Assembly: GCF_004011175.1 (NCBI RefSeq)
Contig: NZ_RQXX01000007.1
Coordinates: 304 to 64,303 of the forward strand
Direction of reading: 5' to 3'
Length of the DNA stretch: 64,000 nucleotides
Source: Mesobaculum littorinae
GTDB taxonomy: Bacteria > Pseudomonadota > Alphaproteobacteria > Rhodobacterales > Rhodobacteraceae
A program made the translations under genes and the position numbers. Below are positions 16,911-25,230 of this stretch, one piece after another (position 1 is the first letter of the stretch; each line of letters opens with the position of its first letter). Below the pieces are notes generated by a model, which worked only from the letters and a program-made list of their open reading frames with translations, was not told the DNA's origin and ran no database searches.

Positions 16911-17351
16911 CTAAGTGGTCCGGCGCGGGTCGCGCTGCCAGCGTTGCAGGCCGATCTCGGCCATCTCCTCGGCCTCGCGTCGGGCATGTTCGGCAGCGCG
17001 TCGGCTGCGGGCGCGTGCCGACAGCGTGCCGATGGTGCGCATGTCCCGGAACCGGGCGCGCACCCGGTCCTCTAGCCCCTCGGCCTTGGCTTCCAGCGCG
17101 GCGATCGCCTGCGCGTGGGTGACGATCTGCGCCCGCACCGCGCGGACGTAATCTGCGACGTAGCGCGCCGATTCCAGCGTGCTGTCGCGGGTTTCGTCGC
17201 GCAGGTCCCGTTCCAGCCCGTCGCGCGTCTGTTCGTGCTGGGCGATCCGGCCGCGCAGCTGCCCGAGTTCGCGCGCCTCCTCTTCCATCTCGTGACGGCG
17301 CAGGCGTTCGAGCACGTCGAGCGCGGCGATGCGGCGGTTCTCGGGGGTCAA
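16911..17351 (-). CDS. FliJ-like coiled-coil flagellar export protein
   Basis: A 146-residue, almost wholly helical, charge-rich protein (RRIAALDVLERLRRHEMEEE, then AQHEQTRDGLERDLRDETRD) matching the size and coiled-coil nature of FliJ, the central stalk of the flagellar export ATPase. It lies in the motA operon and overlaps the preceding small gene by four bases (ATGA). The FliJ assignment rests on composition, length and context because FliJ sequences diverge strongly. Confidence 0.6.
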   Translation of the reverse strand: MTPENRRIAALDVLERLRRHEMEEEARELGQLRGRIAQHEQTRDGLERDLRDETRDSTLESARYVADYVRAVRAQIVTHAQAIAALEAKAEGLEDRVRARFRDMRTIGTLSARARSRRAAEHARREAEEMAEIGLQRWQRDPRRTT

Positions 17352-17590
17352 TGGCCTGTCTCCGGGGCAGGGGGCGGGGCCTGCGTCTCTGCCGCCTGTT
17401 CGACCAGACGGGCGCGCATCCGGGCCAGGATCTCGGGCACGAAGGGATCGCGGGTTGCGGGCGGCGTGACATGGGTGGGGCCGGCCTCTTCTTCGTCCCC
17501 CGCCTCGGGCGCGGGCGGCGGAGACGAGGCCGCGGCAGGCCCCGGGCCAAGCGCGCAGGCGAGGCAGAGGAAGAGAGGCGCAAGACGCAT
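17348..17590 (-). CDS. Small exported protein in the motA operon
   Basis: An 80-residue protein with a signal peptide (MRLAPLFLCLACALGPGPAAAS), a proline- and acid-rich stretch and a short helical part (DPFVPEILARMRARLVEQAAE). Located between motA and the FliJ-like gene, with a three-base gap to motA and a four-base overlap downstream. Not recognised. A small periplasmic motility accessory protein is an inference from position. Confidence 0.6.
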   Translation of the reverse strand: MRLAPLFLCLACALGPGPAAASSPPPAPEAGDEEEAGPTHVTPPATRDPFVPEILARMRARLVEQAAETQAPPPAPETGH

Positions 17591-17593
17591 CGC

Positions 17594-18460
17594 TCAGGCC
17601 GCCGGAAGCTCTTTCTGCGCGGCCTCGACTGAATAGAAGTCGGGCTGCTTTGCCGTGGGGATGCTGCCGCGCCCGATCTCGACGCAGATCGAGGGCGGGT
17701 GGTTCGCGACCATCGCCACGAAGATGTCGCGGATAATCAGGTAGAAGGCGCTGTCTTCATCCTCGATCTGCTTCAGGCGTCCGCTGATCGGCTGCACCAT
17801 GCAATAGGCAAGGAACACGCCCAGGAAGGTGCCCACCAGCGCACCGCCGATCATGCCGCCCAGCACCTCGGGCGGCTGGTCGATCGACGACATCGTCTTG
17901 ATCACCCCCAGAACGGCCGCGACGATGCCGATCGCGGGCAGGCCGTCGGCCATGGTCTGGATCGCCGTGGCCGAGGCCATGGATTCATGGTGGTGCTTCT
18001 TGATCTTGCGATTGATCACGTCCTCGGTCGCGTACTTGTCGTCGAACTGCATCGCCAACATGCGAAAACTGTCGGTGATGAGGTCGGTGGCGAAATGGTC
18101 CTTGAGGATGCGGGGATAGCGCTGGAAGATCGGGCTATCGCGCGGCTTTTCGATATGCGCGTCAAGCGCCAGGATGCCCTTGGACTTGTAAAGCCGCGAC
18201 AGCTCGAACATCAGGTTCAGAAGGTCGGTATAGTCCTGCGCCTTCCAGCGCGGCCCCTTCATCACCTTGCCGATGCCCTTGAGCGAGCTTTTCACCACGG
18301 TGAACGAGTTCGCGATGACAAAGGCCCCGACCGCCGCGCCGCCGATCATCATGCCCTCGAAGGGCAGGGCATGAAGCACGATGTCCATCTTGCCGCCCGA
18401 CAGGATGAAGCCGCCGAAGACCAGCCCGAAGACGATCACCAGCCCGAGGATCATGGTCAT
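17594..18460 (-). CDS. motA: Flagellar motor stator protein MotA
   Basis: A 288-residue MotA with four membrane segments (about residues 3-21, 32-50, 170-190, 203-223) and a large cytoplasmic loop. The MotA/TolQ/ExbB motif region (ADGLPAIGIVAAVLGVIKTM, then ALVGTFLGVFLAYC) is conserved. With MotB it forms the ion-driven stator. ATG 18460 is selected because AGGAACAACC precedes it; the frame extends further upstream but those codons do not resemble MotA. It heads a minus-strand operon of three genes, while motB is 2 kb away on the other strand. Confidence 0.95.
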   Translation of the reverse strand: MTMILGLVIVFGLVFGGFILSGGKMDIVLHALPFEGMMIGGAAVGAFVIANSFTVVKSSLKGIGKVMKGPRWKAQDYTDLLNLMFELSRLYKSKGILALDAHIEKPRDSPIFQRYPRILKDHFATDLITDSFRMLAMQFDDKYATEDVINRKIKKHHHESMASATAIQTMADGLPAIGIVAAVLGVIKTMSSIDQPPEVLGGMIGGALVGTFLGVFLAYCMVQPISGRLKQIEDEDSAFYLIIRDIFVAMVANHPPSICVEIGRGSIPTAKQPDFYSVEAAQKELPAA

Positions 18461-18569
18461 GGTTGTTCCTGCCCGTATTCTTGCCGTGCGACGTGATGTC
18501 GAAAGGTCCGCTTGCTCTGTCGGTATCGTCGCCTTCCGCAAGCAGTATTGACAAGTTTATCCTTCAAAA

Positions 18570-18582
18570 CAAGAATTGATGG
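18570..18582 (+). promoter_or_regulatory. CAAGAAT-type motif between motA and the 18614 gene
   Basis: CAAGAATTGATGG lies in the 153-base divergent region. Close relatives occur before the fliK-like gene (22699), flgE (31197) and in the fliF-fliL region (45993). It is possibly a shared promoter element of motility genes; this is inferred from recurrence only. Confidence 0.4.
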
Positions 18583-18613
18583 TAGAACAATCCTTTTGAT
18601 CGTGAAGTGTGCG

Positions 18614-19528
18614 ATGACCGCGACAGATAACCTCGCATATCTTCTGGACGCCGGGGACGTGGCGTCGGTGCGCCCCGACTGGCCCGAGCTGATGAACCTC
18701 GCCATCTGCCTCGACGCCGGGGGCGGGTGCGAACTGGTGGTGTTCCACCATGACGAGACGCCCCGGATACTTGAGAAGATCGCCGCCGTCTTCGGCCGCG
18801 CGCCGGGCAGTTTCGCCGTCTCGCCCGAGGTCGAGGGCTATCCCACGCGCCGCATCCTGTTCTCCGAGGAACGCAAGCTGTTCGGACTGGTGGCCGAGGC
18901 CGACCGCCTGACCGAAGCGGCGCTGGACTACGCGATCAACTACCGGTTCGCGCGGGAAGAGGGGCTGGACCCCGATGCGCTGACCGGGCTAGACCCCGAC
19001 CGCGCGCGGCGGCTGATCGACGAGTTTGCGATCCATGGGCCCAAGGTGCACGAACCCGATGCCGCGCCTCGCGCCGACCTGGGCTGGGGGCCTGCGGGGG
19101 TGCCGGTGGGCTATTACCGCGCCGACCCGGGGATGCAGCCCGAATGCGATTTCCTGACGGGGCGGCTGTTTGCACAGGGCGGACGGATCCGGCTGGTGCT
19201 GGAAGACGACGACAGCGCCGCGACGGACCTGCCTCTTCTGGTGCAGGAGGTCGCGTTTCGCGACGATTTTACGCGTTTCGTCATCCCGCGTGGCAGCTTC
19301 GGGCCCGACTGGCAGCCCGGCGATCCCGCGACGCTGGACATGCCGGCCGAGCTTTTCCCCGAGCAGCTGGCCGGGCGGTTCCGGCGCAGGGTCCATGCCG
19401 GACACCTGACCGTGACCGCGGGCGGTATCTTCGTCACGCCGGGGCGCACGCTTGAGGCGGCGCCGGCCACAGCCGCCACCACCACCGAACCGCCGCGCAA
19501 GCGCAGGAAGATCATCGCGCCCTTCTAA
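18614..19528 (+). CDS. Unrecognised protein in the motility cluster
   Basis: A 304-residue soluble protein without signal peptide or membrane span. It begins MTATDNLAYLLDAGDVASVR. Residues about 30-60 look like an alpha-beta domain (ICLDAGGGCELVVFHHDE). The C-terminus is basic (PPRKRRKII). The C-terminal third is strand-rich. No family is recognised. It is divergent from motA and is followed by two MucR-type genes and motB, so a cytoplasmic motility or regulatory role is plausible but unproven. Confidence 0.65.
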   Translation: MTATDNLAYLLDAGDVASVRPDWPELMNLAICLDAGGGCELVVFHHDETPRILEKIAAVFGRAPGSFAVSPEVEGYPTRRILFSEERKLFGLVAEADRLTEAALDYAINYRFAREEGLDPDALTGLDPDRARRLIDEFAIHGPKVHEPDAAPRADLGWGPAGVPVGYYRADPGMQPECDFLTGRLFAQGGRIRLVLEDDDSAATDLPLLVQEVAFRDDFTRFVIPRGSFGPDWQPGDPATLDMPAELFPEQLAGRFRRRVHAGHLTVTAGGIFVTPGRTLEAAPATAATTTEPPRKRRKIIAPF

Positions 19529-19622
19529 GCCCTGGGCAGGTTGCCGCCGACGCGCTGGCCGGTCTTCGCCGGTCGCCGCGCTCTCACTTTCCAGCCCCGC
19601 ATGGGGTGATTACGAGACTTTC

Positions 19623-19928
19623 ATGCCTGCTTCGTTTCACCTTGGCCGGATCTTCGGAAGGTTTCGCGTGCTCCCCCGGCGCCTGCGTCACGGGCCGCGT
19701 CCCGTCCCGCATGTGCCGGTCGAGGCAAGCGTGACCCCCAACTACCTGATTTGCCTGGAAACCGGGGCGCGGCTGGTCTGTTTGGGACGGCATATCGAGC
19801 AGAAGCTCGGCATGACCCAGCAGGAATACCGGAAAAAATGGGGGCTGCCCTCGGAATACCCCATGGTTGCCGCAATTTACCGCCAGATGAAGGAACAATC
19901 TTTGGCTCAGAAGGACAGAGCCACCTAA
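19623..19928 (+). CDS. MucR/Ros-family regulator with an altered zinc finger
   Basis: A 101-residue protein whose residues 37-85 match the MucR/Ros core: TPNYLICLETG, RHIEQKLGMTQQEYRKKWGL and PSEYPMVAAIYRQ. In classic Ros/MucR fingers the first ligands form C-x2-C; here only one cysteine is present (ICLETG), so zinc binding may differ. The basic N-terminal segment (LGRIFGRFRVLPRRLRHG) is unusual. MucR proteins control motility and surface genes in alphaproteobacteria. It is followed by a second, intact MucR gene. Confidence 0.8.
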   Translation: MPASFHLGRIFGRFRVLPRRLRHGPRPVPHVPVEASVTPNYLICLETGARLVCLGRHIEQKLGMTQQEYRKKWGLPSEYPMVAAIYRQMKEQSLAQKDRAT

Positions 19929-19982
19929 TTCGATGCAATTTGCCTAGACTTCAGGGCGAATACTTGGAGGGAGTGTTATATT

Positions 19983-20063
19983 ATGTATGCCTTTGCATTG
20001 ACTCCCCGGGGGCGCCGCACGAAGTTCACGGCAGTATCAACGACGGTTGGGGGACCGGATTGA
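19983..20063 (+). CDS. Possible 26-codon leader peptide ahead of the second MucR gene
   Basis: ATG 19983 is preceded by a very good ribosome-binding site (GGAGGGAG, nine bases away). The frame of 26 codons ends in TGA at 20061-20063, which shares its last base with the MucR ATG (TGATG). The peptide is basic (TPRGRRTKF). Translation of this leader could couple to or control translation of the MucR gene. No homolog is recognised. Confidence 0.45.
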   Translation: MYAFALTPRGRRTKFTAVSTTVGGPD

Positions 20064-20527
20064 TGGCGGATATCGGCCAGACAGACCATGACTCGATCGG
20101 ACGGATCGTCGCTGCCTACGCGACCCGGCCCGACGTGTCGCAGACAGACATCGTGACGTTGTTCGCCCGCCTGCGCGGGACGGTGACCGGGGCCGCTAGG
20201 GGGGCTGCCGCGCCGCTTGCGGACATGGGCCTTCCCGCCGCGCAGGCCGCGGTCGAACCCGCCCTGCCGCCCGAAAAGGCCGTGACGCGCGACCGCGTCT
20301 ACTGCCTGTGCTGCGGCAAGGGGTTCAAGATGCTGCGGCGGCACCTGAGCGCCGAACACGGCCTGACCGAGGCCGAGTATCGCGCGCGTTTCGGCTTGCC
20401 CGAGGATATGCCGCTGGTCGCGCCCAGCTACAGCGACAGCAAGGCCGCCTACGCCAAGAAGGCTGGATTCGGCAAATACCGCCGCAGCCCCGGGGCGCGC
20501 GCGGCCAAGAGCGAAACCGCGGGGTAG
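20063..20527 (+). CDS. MucR-family transcriptional regulator with complete zinc finger
   Basis: A 154-residue protein. An N-terminal helical part has MucR-like IGRIVAAYATRPDVSQTDIV (about residues 12-31). A C-terminal Ros-type zinc finger starts YCLCCGKGFKMLRRHLSAEH (C-x2-C...H...H), followed by GLTEAEYRARFGLP and the family tail (DMPLVAPSYSDSKAAYAKKA). It is expected to bind AT-rich promoter DNA. Its position between the unknown gene at 18614 and motB makes it a likely local regulator of motility genes. The start overlaps a short leader frame. Confidence 0.9.
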   Translation: MADIGQTDHDSIGRIVAAYATRPDVSQTDIVTLFARLRGTVTGAARGAAAPLADMGLPAAQAAVEPALPPEKAVTRDRVYCLCCGKGFKMLRRHLSAEHGLTEAEYRARFGLPEDMPLVAPSYSDSKAAYAKKAGFGKYRRSPGARAAKSETAG

Positions 20528-20536
20528 GGCGCCGCT

Positions 20537-20555
20537 GGCGGGCCACGGGCCCGCC
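20537..20555 (+). terminator. Strong hairpin between the MucR gene and motB
   Basis: GGCGGGCC and GGCCCGCC form a perfect eight-base stem with loop ACG, and flanking GGCGCCG / CGGCGCC can extend it. It lies ten bases after the MucR stop. There is no T-run, so it may be an attenuator or mRNA stabiliser rather than a strict terminator. Confidence 0.6.
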
Positions 20556-20593
20556 GCCGCGGCGCCGATCTTCGCCCTATTGTCCGGGACATC

Positions 20594-21676
20594 ATGGCTG
20601 ACCGATCGGCGCCGCCAATCATCATCAAGCGCATCGAGGACGACGCCGATCATGGCCATCATGGCGGCGGATGGAAGGTGGCGTATGCCGACTTCATGAC
20701 CGCGATGATGGCGTTCTTCCTGCTGTTGTGGATCCTCGCGGCCTCGGACGAGGAAAAGCTGCGCGGCCTCGCCGATTACTTCACCCCCGCCATTTCGGAC
20801 GCCGGGGGGCGGGGGCATGGTCTTCTCGACGGGATGGTGCTGGGGGCTGAGGGCACCCTGTCGGGCACGGACGGCCCGCAGAGCGAGGTGCAGTTGCCGA
20901 GCTTCGGGCAGGAAAATCCGCTGGCCGTCTTCGACAGCCGCCTGCGGGACGAGGCGCCCCATGTCGTCGTGGAATATGCCACGGTTCCCGATGGGACGCC
21001 GGTCGACGAGGCGCTGAAGCAGGCCGGGCACGGCGCGGCCGAACCTGGCGCCGGCGCGGCGTCCGCCGCCACCGCGGAGGCCGTCGATCCGCAGCAGGCC
21101 GAGGCCGGGCCAGCGGACGGGGGGCAGCCCGATGCCGCCCGTGTCCAGCTTGATACCGCGGCCGACCGCATCGGCATGGCGATCCGTAACCACGAAGAGC
21201 TGCGCGACCTGACCGACAACGTCCGTCTCAGGCAGACGCCCGAGGGGCTTCTGGTCGAGGTTCTGGACGCCGAGAGCCGGTCGATGTTCGCCTCGGGCAG
21301 TGCACGGATCGATGGCGAGACGCGCGAGCTAGTCCAGATCATCGGCGCGGCCATTGCCGACCTGCCGCAGTCCATCGTGATCTCGGGCCATACCGACAAC
21401 GTGCCCTTTTCGAACGCCGCCGCGGGGTACGGCAACTGGGAGCTTTCCGCCGACCGGGCCAACGCGACGCGGCGCATTCTTCTGGATACCGGCGTGACGC
21501 CGGCCCGCATCGCCCGGATCTCCGGCCTCGCCGACACCCGCCCGCTGGATGCCGCGCATCCGGGGGCGCCGCAGAACCGGCGGATCAGCATCCTCGTCCA
21601 ATACCCCGAGACGCCGCAGGCCCCGGCAGGGCAGGGCGGCGGCAGCCCGACAGCCCCGGCGCCCAACCCCGACTGA
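20594..21676 (+). CDS. motB: Flagellar motor stator protein MotB
   Basis: A 360-residue MotB. One N-terminal membrane span (FMTAMMAFFLLLWILAA) carries the proton-channel aspartate at residue 33 (VAYADFMTA). A plug/linker region rich in Ala and Gly follows, and a C-terminal OmpA-like peptidoglycan-binding domain (about residues 215-340: ISGHTDNVPF, WELSADRAN, GLADTRPL). It anchors the stator to the wall. It is longer than E. coli MotB because of the linker. Confidence 0.95.
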   Translation: MADRSAPPIIIKRIEDDADHGHHGGGWKVAYADFMTAMMAFFLLLWILAASDEEKLRGLADYFTPAISDAGGRGHGLLDGMVLGAEGTLSGTDGPQSEVQLPSFGQENPLAVFDSRLRDEAPHVVVEYATVPDGTPVDEALKQAGHGAAEPGAGAASAATAEAVDPQQAEAGPADGGQPDAARVQLDTAADRIGMAIRNHEELRDLTDNVRLRQTPEGLLVEVLDAESRSMFASGSARIDGETRELVQIIGAAIADLPQSIVISGHTDNVPFSNAAAGYGNWELSADRANATRRILLDTGVTPARIARISGLADTRPLDAAHPGAPQNRRISILVQYPETPQAPAGQGGGSPTAPAPNPD

Positions 21677-21868
21677 GGCGGCCGCCGGGCTATCCGCGAC
21701 TGTGGGCCGGGTGTCGGACAGCCTTGCCGGACCGCTCGCGACTGGTGTGGCAAAGCGTCAGTCCGGAAATTTTCTTGCGCCGGGCCGAATCGAACGGCTT
21801 CACGCATGGCAATTCTCGCAATAGTGTCATTCTCGAGGCAATGCATCGAGCAGGATAAAAAAAACCTG

Positions 21869-22630
21869 ATGCGTAGAATTGAGTTGTTGAAGACGATCTG
21901 GCAGGGGGGACTCCGTCCCGCGGCCGGACCTGACGTACGTGTGCGAAGGCGTCAATTGCAGGCGCTCGTCCCCGCGGAAACCCTGTTTCTGACCGCGACC
22001 GCCGGGATCGGCGCGCCCGTCGTGCTGTCGGACGAGGCCGAGCTTATGCCGGCCCTGTCCCTGGGCGATGTTCTGGCGGAAGAGATGGACCTCGACGTGT
22101 CCTATGGCACGCTCGTGGTGATCGAACCTGCCGGAATAGATCCGCACGCGCGTGCCGGGTCGCGGCACCTGGGGCGGATCCTGGCCGAAATCCTGCTTTG
22201 CGTAATGCGGCGCGGGGTCTTTCCGTTGGAGCGGGAAACCGACGCGCTCTACCTTATGGCCTGTGGCTTCGGGCGCCTGTCCGACACGCCCCGGCTGTCG
22301 GCGCTGGGCGTGCGACCGGCCGAGTTTCACGACGGCCTGGCGCGCGGCCTGGGACGCTACTGGTCCGGGGCCGAGGCCACGGGGGTCTGTGAGACCGGCC
22401 TGTTCTCGGGGCCCGAGGCACTGACCTCGCCCGAGACCCGCGCCTTTCTCAGGGCGCTCGATCCCGGGTTCTCGGTCTCCGACCTGTCCCGGATCGAGGC
22501 CGCCGTGACGCTGGCCGATACCAGCCCCCGGTCGAGCGAGGAGGTCTTTGCCTGCCTCGCCGACGGCGTCGGCGCAAAGCTCGGCAGCCAGGGCGCGGTG
22601 TCTCACAAAAGCGGCTATCGGATGTCCTGA
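21869..22630 (+). CDS. Unrecognised protein between motB and the fliK-like gene
   Basis: A protein of 253 residues if started at ATG 21869 (MRRIELLKTIWQGG); an in-frame ATG at 21806 would add 21 residues. There is no signal peptide. A central helical stretch (GRILAEILLCVMRRGVFPLE) is mildly hydrophobic, and the C-terminus includes ETGLFSGPEALTSPETRAF. No family is recognised. Its location among flagellar genes suggests a motility-linked cytoplasmic factor, by inference only. Confidence 0.6.
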   Translation: MRRIELLKTIWQGGLRPAAGPDVRVRRRQLQALVPAETLFLTATAGIGAPVVLSDEAELMPALSLGDVLAEEMDLDVSYGTLVVIEPAGIDPHARAGSRHLGRILAEILLCVMRRGVFPLERETDALYLMACGFGRLSDTPRLSALGVRPAEFHDGLARGLGRYWSGAEATGVCETGLFSGPEALTSPETRAFLRALDPGFSVSDLSRIEAAVTLADTSPRSSEEVFACLADGVGAKLGSQGAVSHKSGYRMS

Positions 22631-22698
22631 TGGGCGGGCGGGGCCAAGTAATGCTTGGTCCCGCCCTATCGGCTCTGCATAGTCGGGCCGAGCGAAGA

Positions 22699-22712
22699 CA
22701 AGAATAGTTTGG
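22699..22712 (+). promoter_or_regulatory. CAAGAATAGTTTGG motif upstream of the fliK-like gene
   Basis: This 14-mer is repeated exactly at 45993-46006 in the fliF-fliL divergent region, and close variants occur at 18570 and 31197. Here it ends eight bases before ATG 22721. Its role is unknown. Confidence 0.4.
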
Positions 22713-22720
22713 ATTTATCC

Positions 22721-24505
22721 ATGCAGCCGACCCTGAGCACGGTCGTGCCGTCCCATGCTGGGGCGGGCGGCGCCGGATCGACCGTAGCGGCCCCCGCTGC
22801 CGGTCGCCAGTCCGCCGCCGGAGCCGTCTTCGCGGGGCTTCTTCCTCATGATGCCATGCCGGCGACCCAGCCTTTGGCCGCACCTGCCGGCCTCGCCCTG
22901 TCCGACCCGGCGATGCGGGATCGGCTGTCGGCGGCGCTGGCTGATCTGGAAGATGCCGTGCAGGCCGGTCTTGCAGACCTGCCGCCCACGGCGGGGCAGG
23001 ACGAGGTGCTCGGTGTGGCGGGCCTCGCGCTCGCCCAGTTCCGCGAGACGGTGCAAGCGGTATCCGATGAAAGCGGCGTGGACCTGGGCGGCGTGATGCG
23101 TACCAATCTCGCGGCCTCGGAGGCGAGGTTGGCCGGGCTTCTGGACACGGCCGGGACCTCCGCACCCATGGCCGTCTCCGGCGACGCGGTGCGGGATGTC
23201 GCGAAGGTCGCGGCCGGGCTTCTGGGACACGCGGCGGCCCCCTTCGCGGTGCCGCCCGGGCCCGTTCGCGACCTGTTCGACCGCATGCTCGCTCAGCCGC
23301 CGCGCCGGGCCGGTGCCGTGCAGGCGGTGGCCGGGGCGCCCCACGCGGGGGCAGAGGCGATGGGTCCGACGCAGGGTGCCGGTACCGCTGGACAGATGCC
23401 CGCACCGGCCACGACCGAGGCGCAGCAAGCGCCCGGGTCGGTGGCCCATGATCCGGATGGCCGCGGTGCATCGGCCCTCACGGCCCCGTCATCCGAAGCC
23501 GCTCCGCGCCTGCCGAGCGACTCTGCCAGGGCCGCATCGGGCAAGGGAGCAGAGCCCCCCGCCGTCGCTGCGCGTGCGGAGAGTCAGCCAGCCTTGGCCC
23601 CCAATCCGCAGCCTCGGGTGGCTGCGCCGCAGTCGACGCCTGACCCGAGCGCAACACCGGCGCCCGCGACACTGGGGCCCGCGACGCTGGGCCTGACCGT
23701 CCCGGGCACAGGGGCCGACCGGGTGTCACCCGCCCTGACGGCGCCGCGTCTGGGCGCCGTGCGCGGTGCAGGCACCGAAGGGCGGCCCGGGGACCCGGCT
23801 GCGCAGGCCCCCGCTGCCAAAGCGCCGGATACGGAGGATGCGGTGGAACCGGACCGTTCCCCCGCGACGCGAGCAAAGGTGCGGGAGGCCATCGTTGCGG
23901 CGCTTCGCGATGCCGTCCAGGCCCAGTCACACGGGCCGGGGCCGGGCGCCACGTCCGTCGCCCAGTCCCAGCCCCTGCCGACGGCCATGCCGCCGGTGCC
24001 GACGCATCCGGGGGCGGCGTCACCCCCCGCCGGCCCGCCCTCTGATCAGGCGGTCCCCAACCAATCCGCGCCAGACCAGCCCGCATCCGGGCAGGCAGGC
24101 GCCGCTGGGTCCGAGACGCAGTTGCGGCGTGCGTCGCTTGCCGGGCAGACCCTGCGGGTGGACCTGGGGCATGCCGAGCTGGGGGATGTCGAAATCGACC
24201 TTGCACCGGGCGATGGCGGCAAGCTGCGCATCGTCCTGCGGGCCGAGAATCCGGCGATGCTTGCAGCGCTGCGGCAGGACCGCGATGGCCTCGCCACGCT
24301 TCTGCAAAGCTCGGGCATGGCGCCGAGCGGAGGCGAGGTCGGCTATGAAAGCATGGGACAGGGACGCCGCGGCGCGCCTGACCAAGGCCGCGCAGTTTCG
24401 CCCGCCACGCCCCCGGACGCGCTGTCCGAGGCCCCGCTGGCCCCCCAGATCCCCGCCGCGCACCGGCCCCTTCCCGGGCCCGGGCGGCTGGATATCCTTA
24501 CCTGA
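22721..24505 (+). CDS. fliK: Flagellar hook-length control protein FliK-like
   Basis: A 594-residue protein, mostly low-complexity Ala/Pro/Gly (about residues 150-460), ending in a FliK-type C-terminal domain (about residues 465-550: LRRASLAGQTLRVDLGHAEL, then GDGGKLRIVLRAENPAML). FliK is exported, measures the hook and triggers the FlhB specificity switch. It lies 20 bases before flgD, its usual neighbour. ATG 22721 follows a poor ribosome-binding site, so the start is less certain than the end. Confidence 0.85.
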   Translation: MQPTLSTVVPSHAGAGGAGSTVAAPAAGRQSAAGAVFAGLLPHDAMPATQPLAAPAGLALSDPAMRDRLSAALADLEDAVQAGLADLPPTAGQDEVLGVAGLALAQFRETVQAVSDESGVDLGGVMRTNLAASEARLAGLLDTAGTSAPMAVSGDAVRDVAKVAAGLLGHAAAPFAVPPGPVRDLFDRMLAQPPRRAGAVQAVAGAPHAGAEAMGPTQGAGTAGQMPAPATTEAQQAPGSVAHDPDGRGASALTAPSSEAAPRLPSDSARAASGKGAEPPAVAARAESQPALAPNPQPRVAAPQSTPDPSATPAPATLGPATLGLTVPGTGADRVSPALTAPRLGAVRGAGTEGRPGDPAAQAPAAKAPDTEDAVEPDRSPATRAKVREAIVAALRDAVQAQSHGPGPGATSVAQSQPLPTAMPPVPTHPGAASPPAGPPSDQAVPNQSAPDQPASGQAGAAGSETQLRRASLAGQTLRVDLGHAELGDVEIDLAPGDGGKLRIVLRAENPAMLAALRQDRDGLATLLQSSGMAPSGGEVGYESMGQGRRGAPDQGRAVSPATPPDALSEAPLAPQIPAAHRPLPGPGRLDILT

Positions 24506-24525
24506 TCCCGCAAAGGAGGCGCCAT

Positions 24526-25230
24526 ATGGCCATCGATCCCAGCACCGCTCAGGGCCTGCCCTTCGCCAACACGGCGACGCAGGGCACCCCTGGCGGCGGC
24601 GCCGCGCAATCCGCGATGAGCAAGCTGTCGGGCGACTACGAGAGCTTTCTCAAGCTGCTGACGGCGCAGGTCGCCAACCAGGATCCCCTCGCGCCGATGG
24701 ATTCCACGACCTTCGTGACCCAACTGGCGCAGCTGAGCCAGGTCGAGCAATCCGTGCAGACCAACTCGAACCTCGAAGACATCGCCGCCCGTCTCGGCAA
24801 CGTCTCGGCCATGGCAGACATGCAGCTGATCGGGCGCGAGGTGACGCTGCCCACCCAGATGGTCGAACTGCGCGACGGCGCGGGGCGCTATCAGTACGAG
24901 CTGGCCCGTGCGGCGGACGAGGTCGACGCGGTCATCCGGTCGGCGGACGGCACCGAGATCCGGCGCATCACCGGCCTGCCGACGGAGGGCGAGACGCGGC
25001 TCGACATGGTGTGGGACGGTCTGGACAATGCCGGCCTGCCGGTGCCCGACGACACCTTCACGGTCGAGATCGAGGCGCGCGACGCCGAGGGCGAGCGCAT
25101 CTCTTATGCCGGGGTGGCCCGCACCGGCGTCGAGTCGGTCGAGTTCGTCGAGGGGCAGGGGATGCTGACCCTGCGCAACGGCGAGGTCGTGCCGTCGGCG
25201 CAGCTCTGGACGATCCACGCCGGCGGCTAG
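24526..25230 (+). CDS. flgD: Flagellar hook-capping protein FlgD
   Basis: A 234-residue FlgD. The N-terminal export/cap region contains YESFLKLLTAQVANQDPLAP (residues about 38-57) and FVTQLAQLSQVEQSV, followed by the tudor-like and FnIII-like C-terminal domain (VSGLPTEGE-like turn, WDGLDNAGLPVPDDTFTVEI). It caps the growing hook. AAGGAGG precedes ATG 24526. Its stop overlaps the stop of the convergent gene in the palindrome CTAG. Confidence 0.95.
   Translation: MAIDPSTAQGLPFANTATQGTPGGGAAQSAMSKLSGDYESFLKLLTAQVANQDPLAPMDSTTFVTQLAQLSQVEQSVQTNSNLEDIAARLGNVSAMADMQLIGREVTLPTQMVELRDGAGRYQYELARAADEVDAVIRSADGTEIRRITGLPTEGETRLDMVWDGLDNAGLPVPDDTFTVEIEARDAEGERISYAGVARTGVESVEFVEGQGMLTLRNGEVVPSAQLWTIHAGG

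Noticed and set aside
18461-18541. A 27-residue N-terminal extension of MotA
   Set aside because: MotA proteins begin at the first membrane span; AGGAACAACC sits just before ATG 18460.
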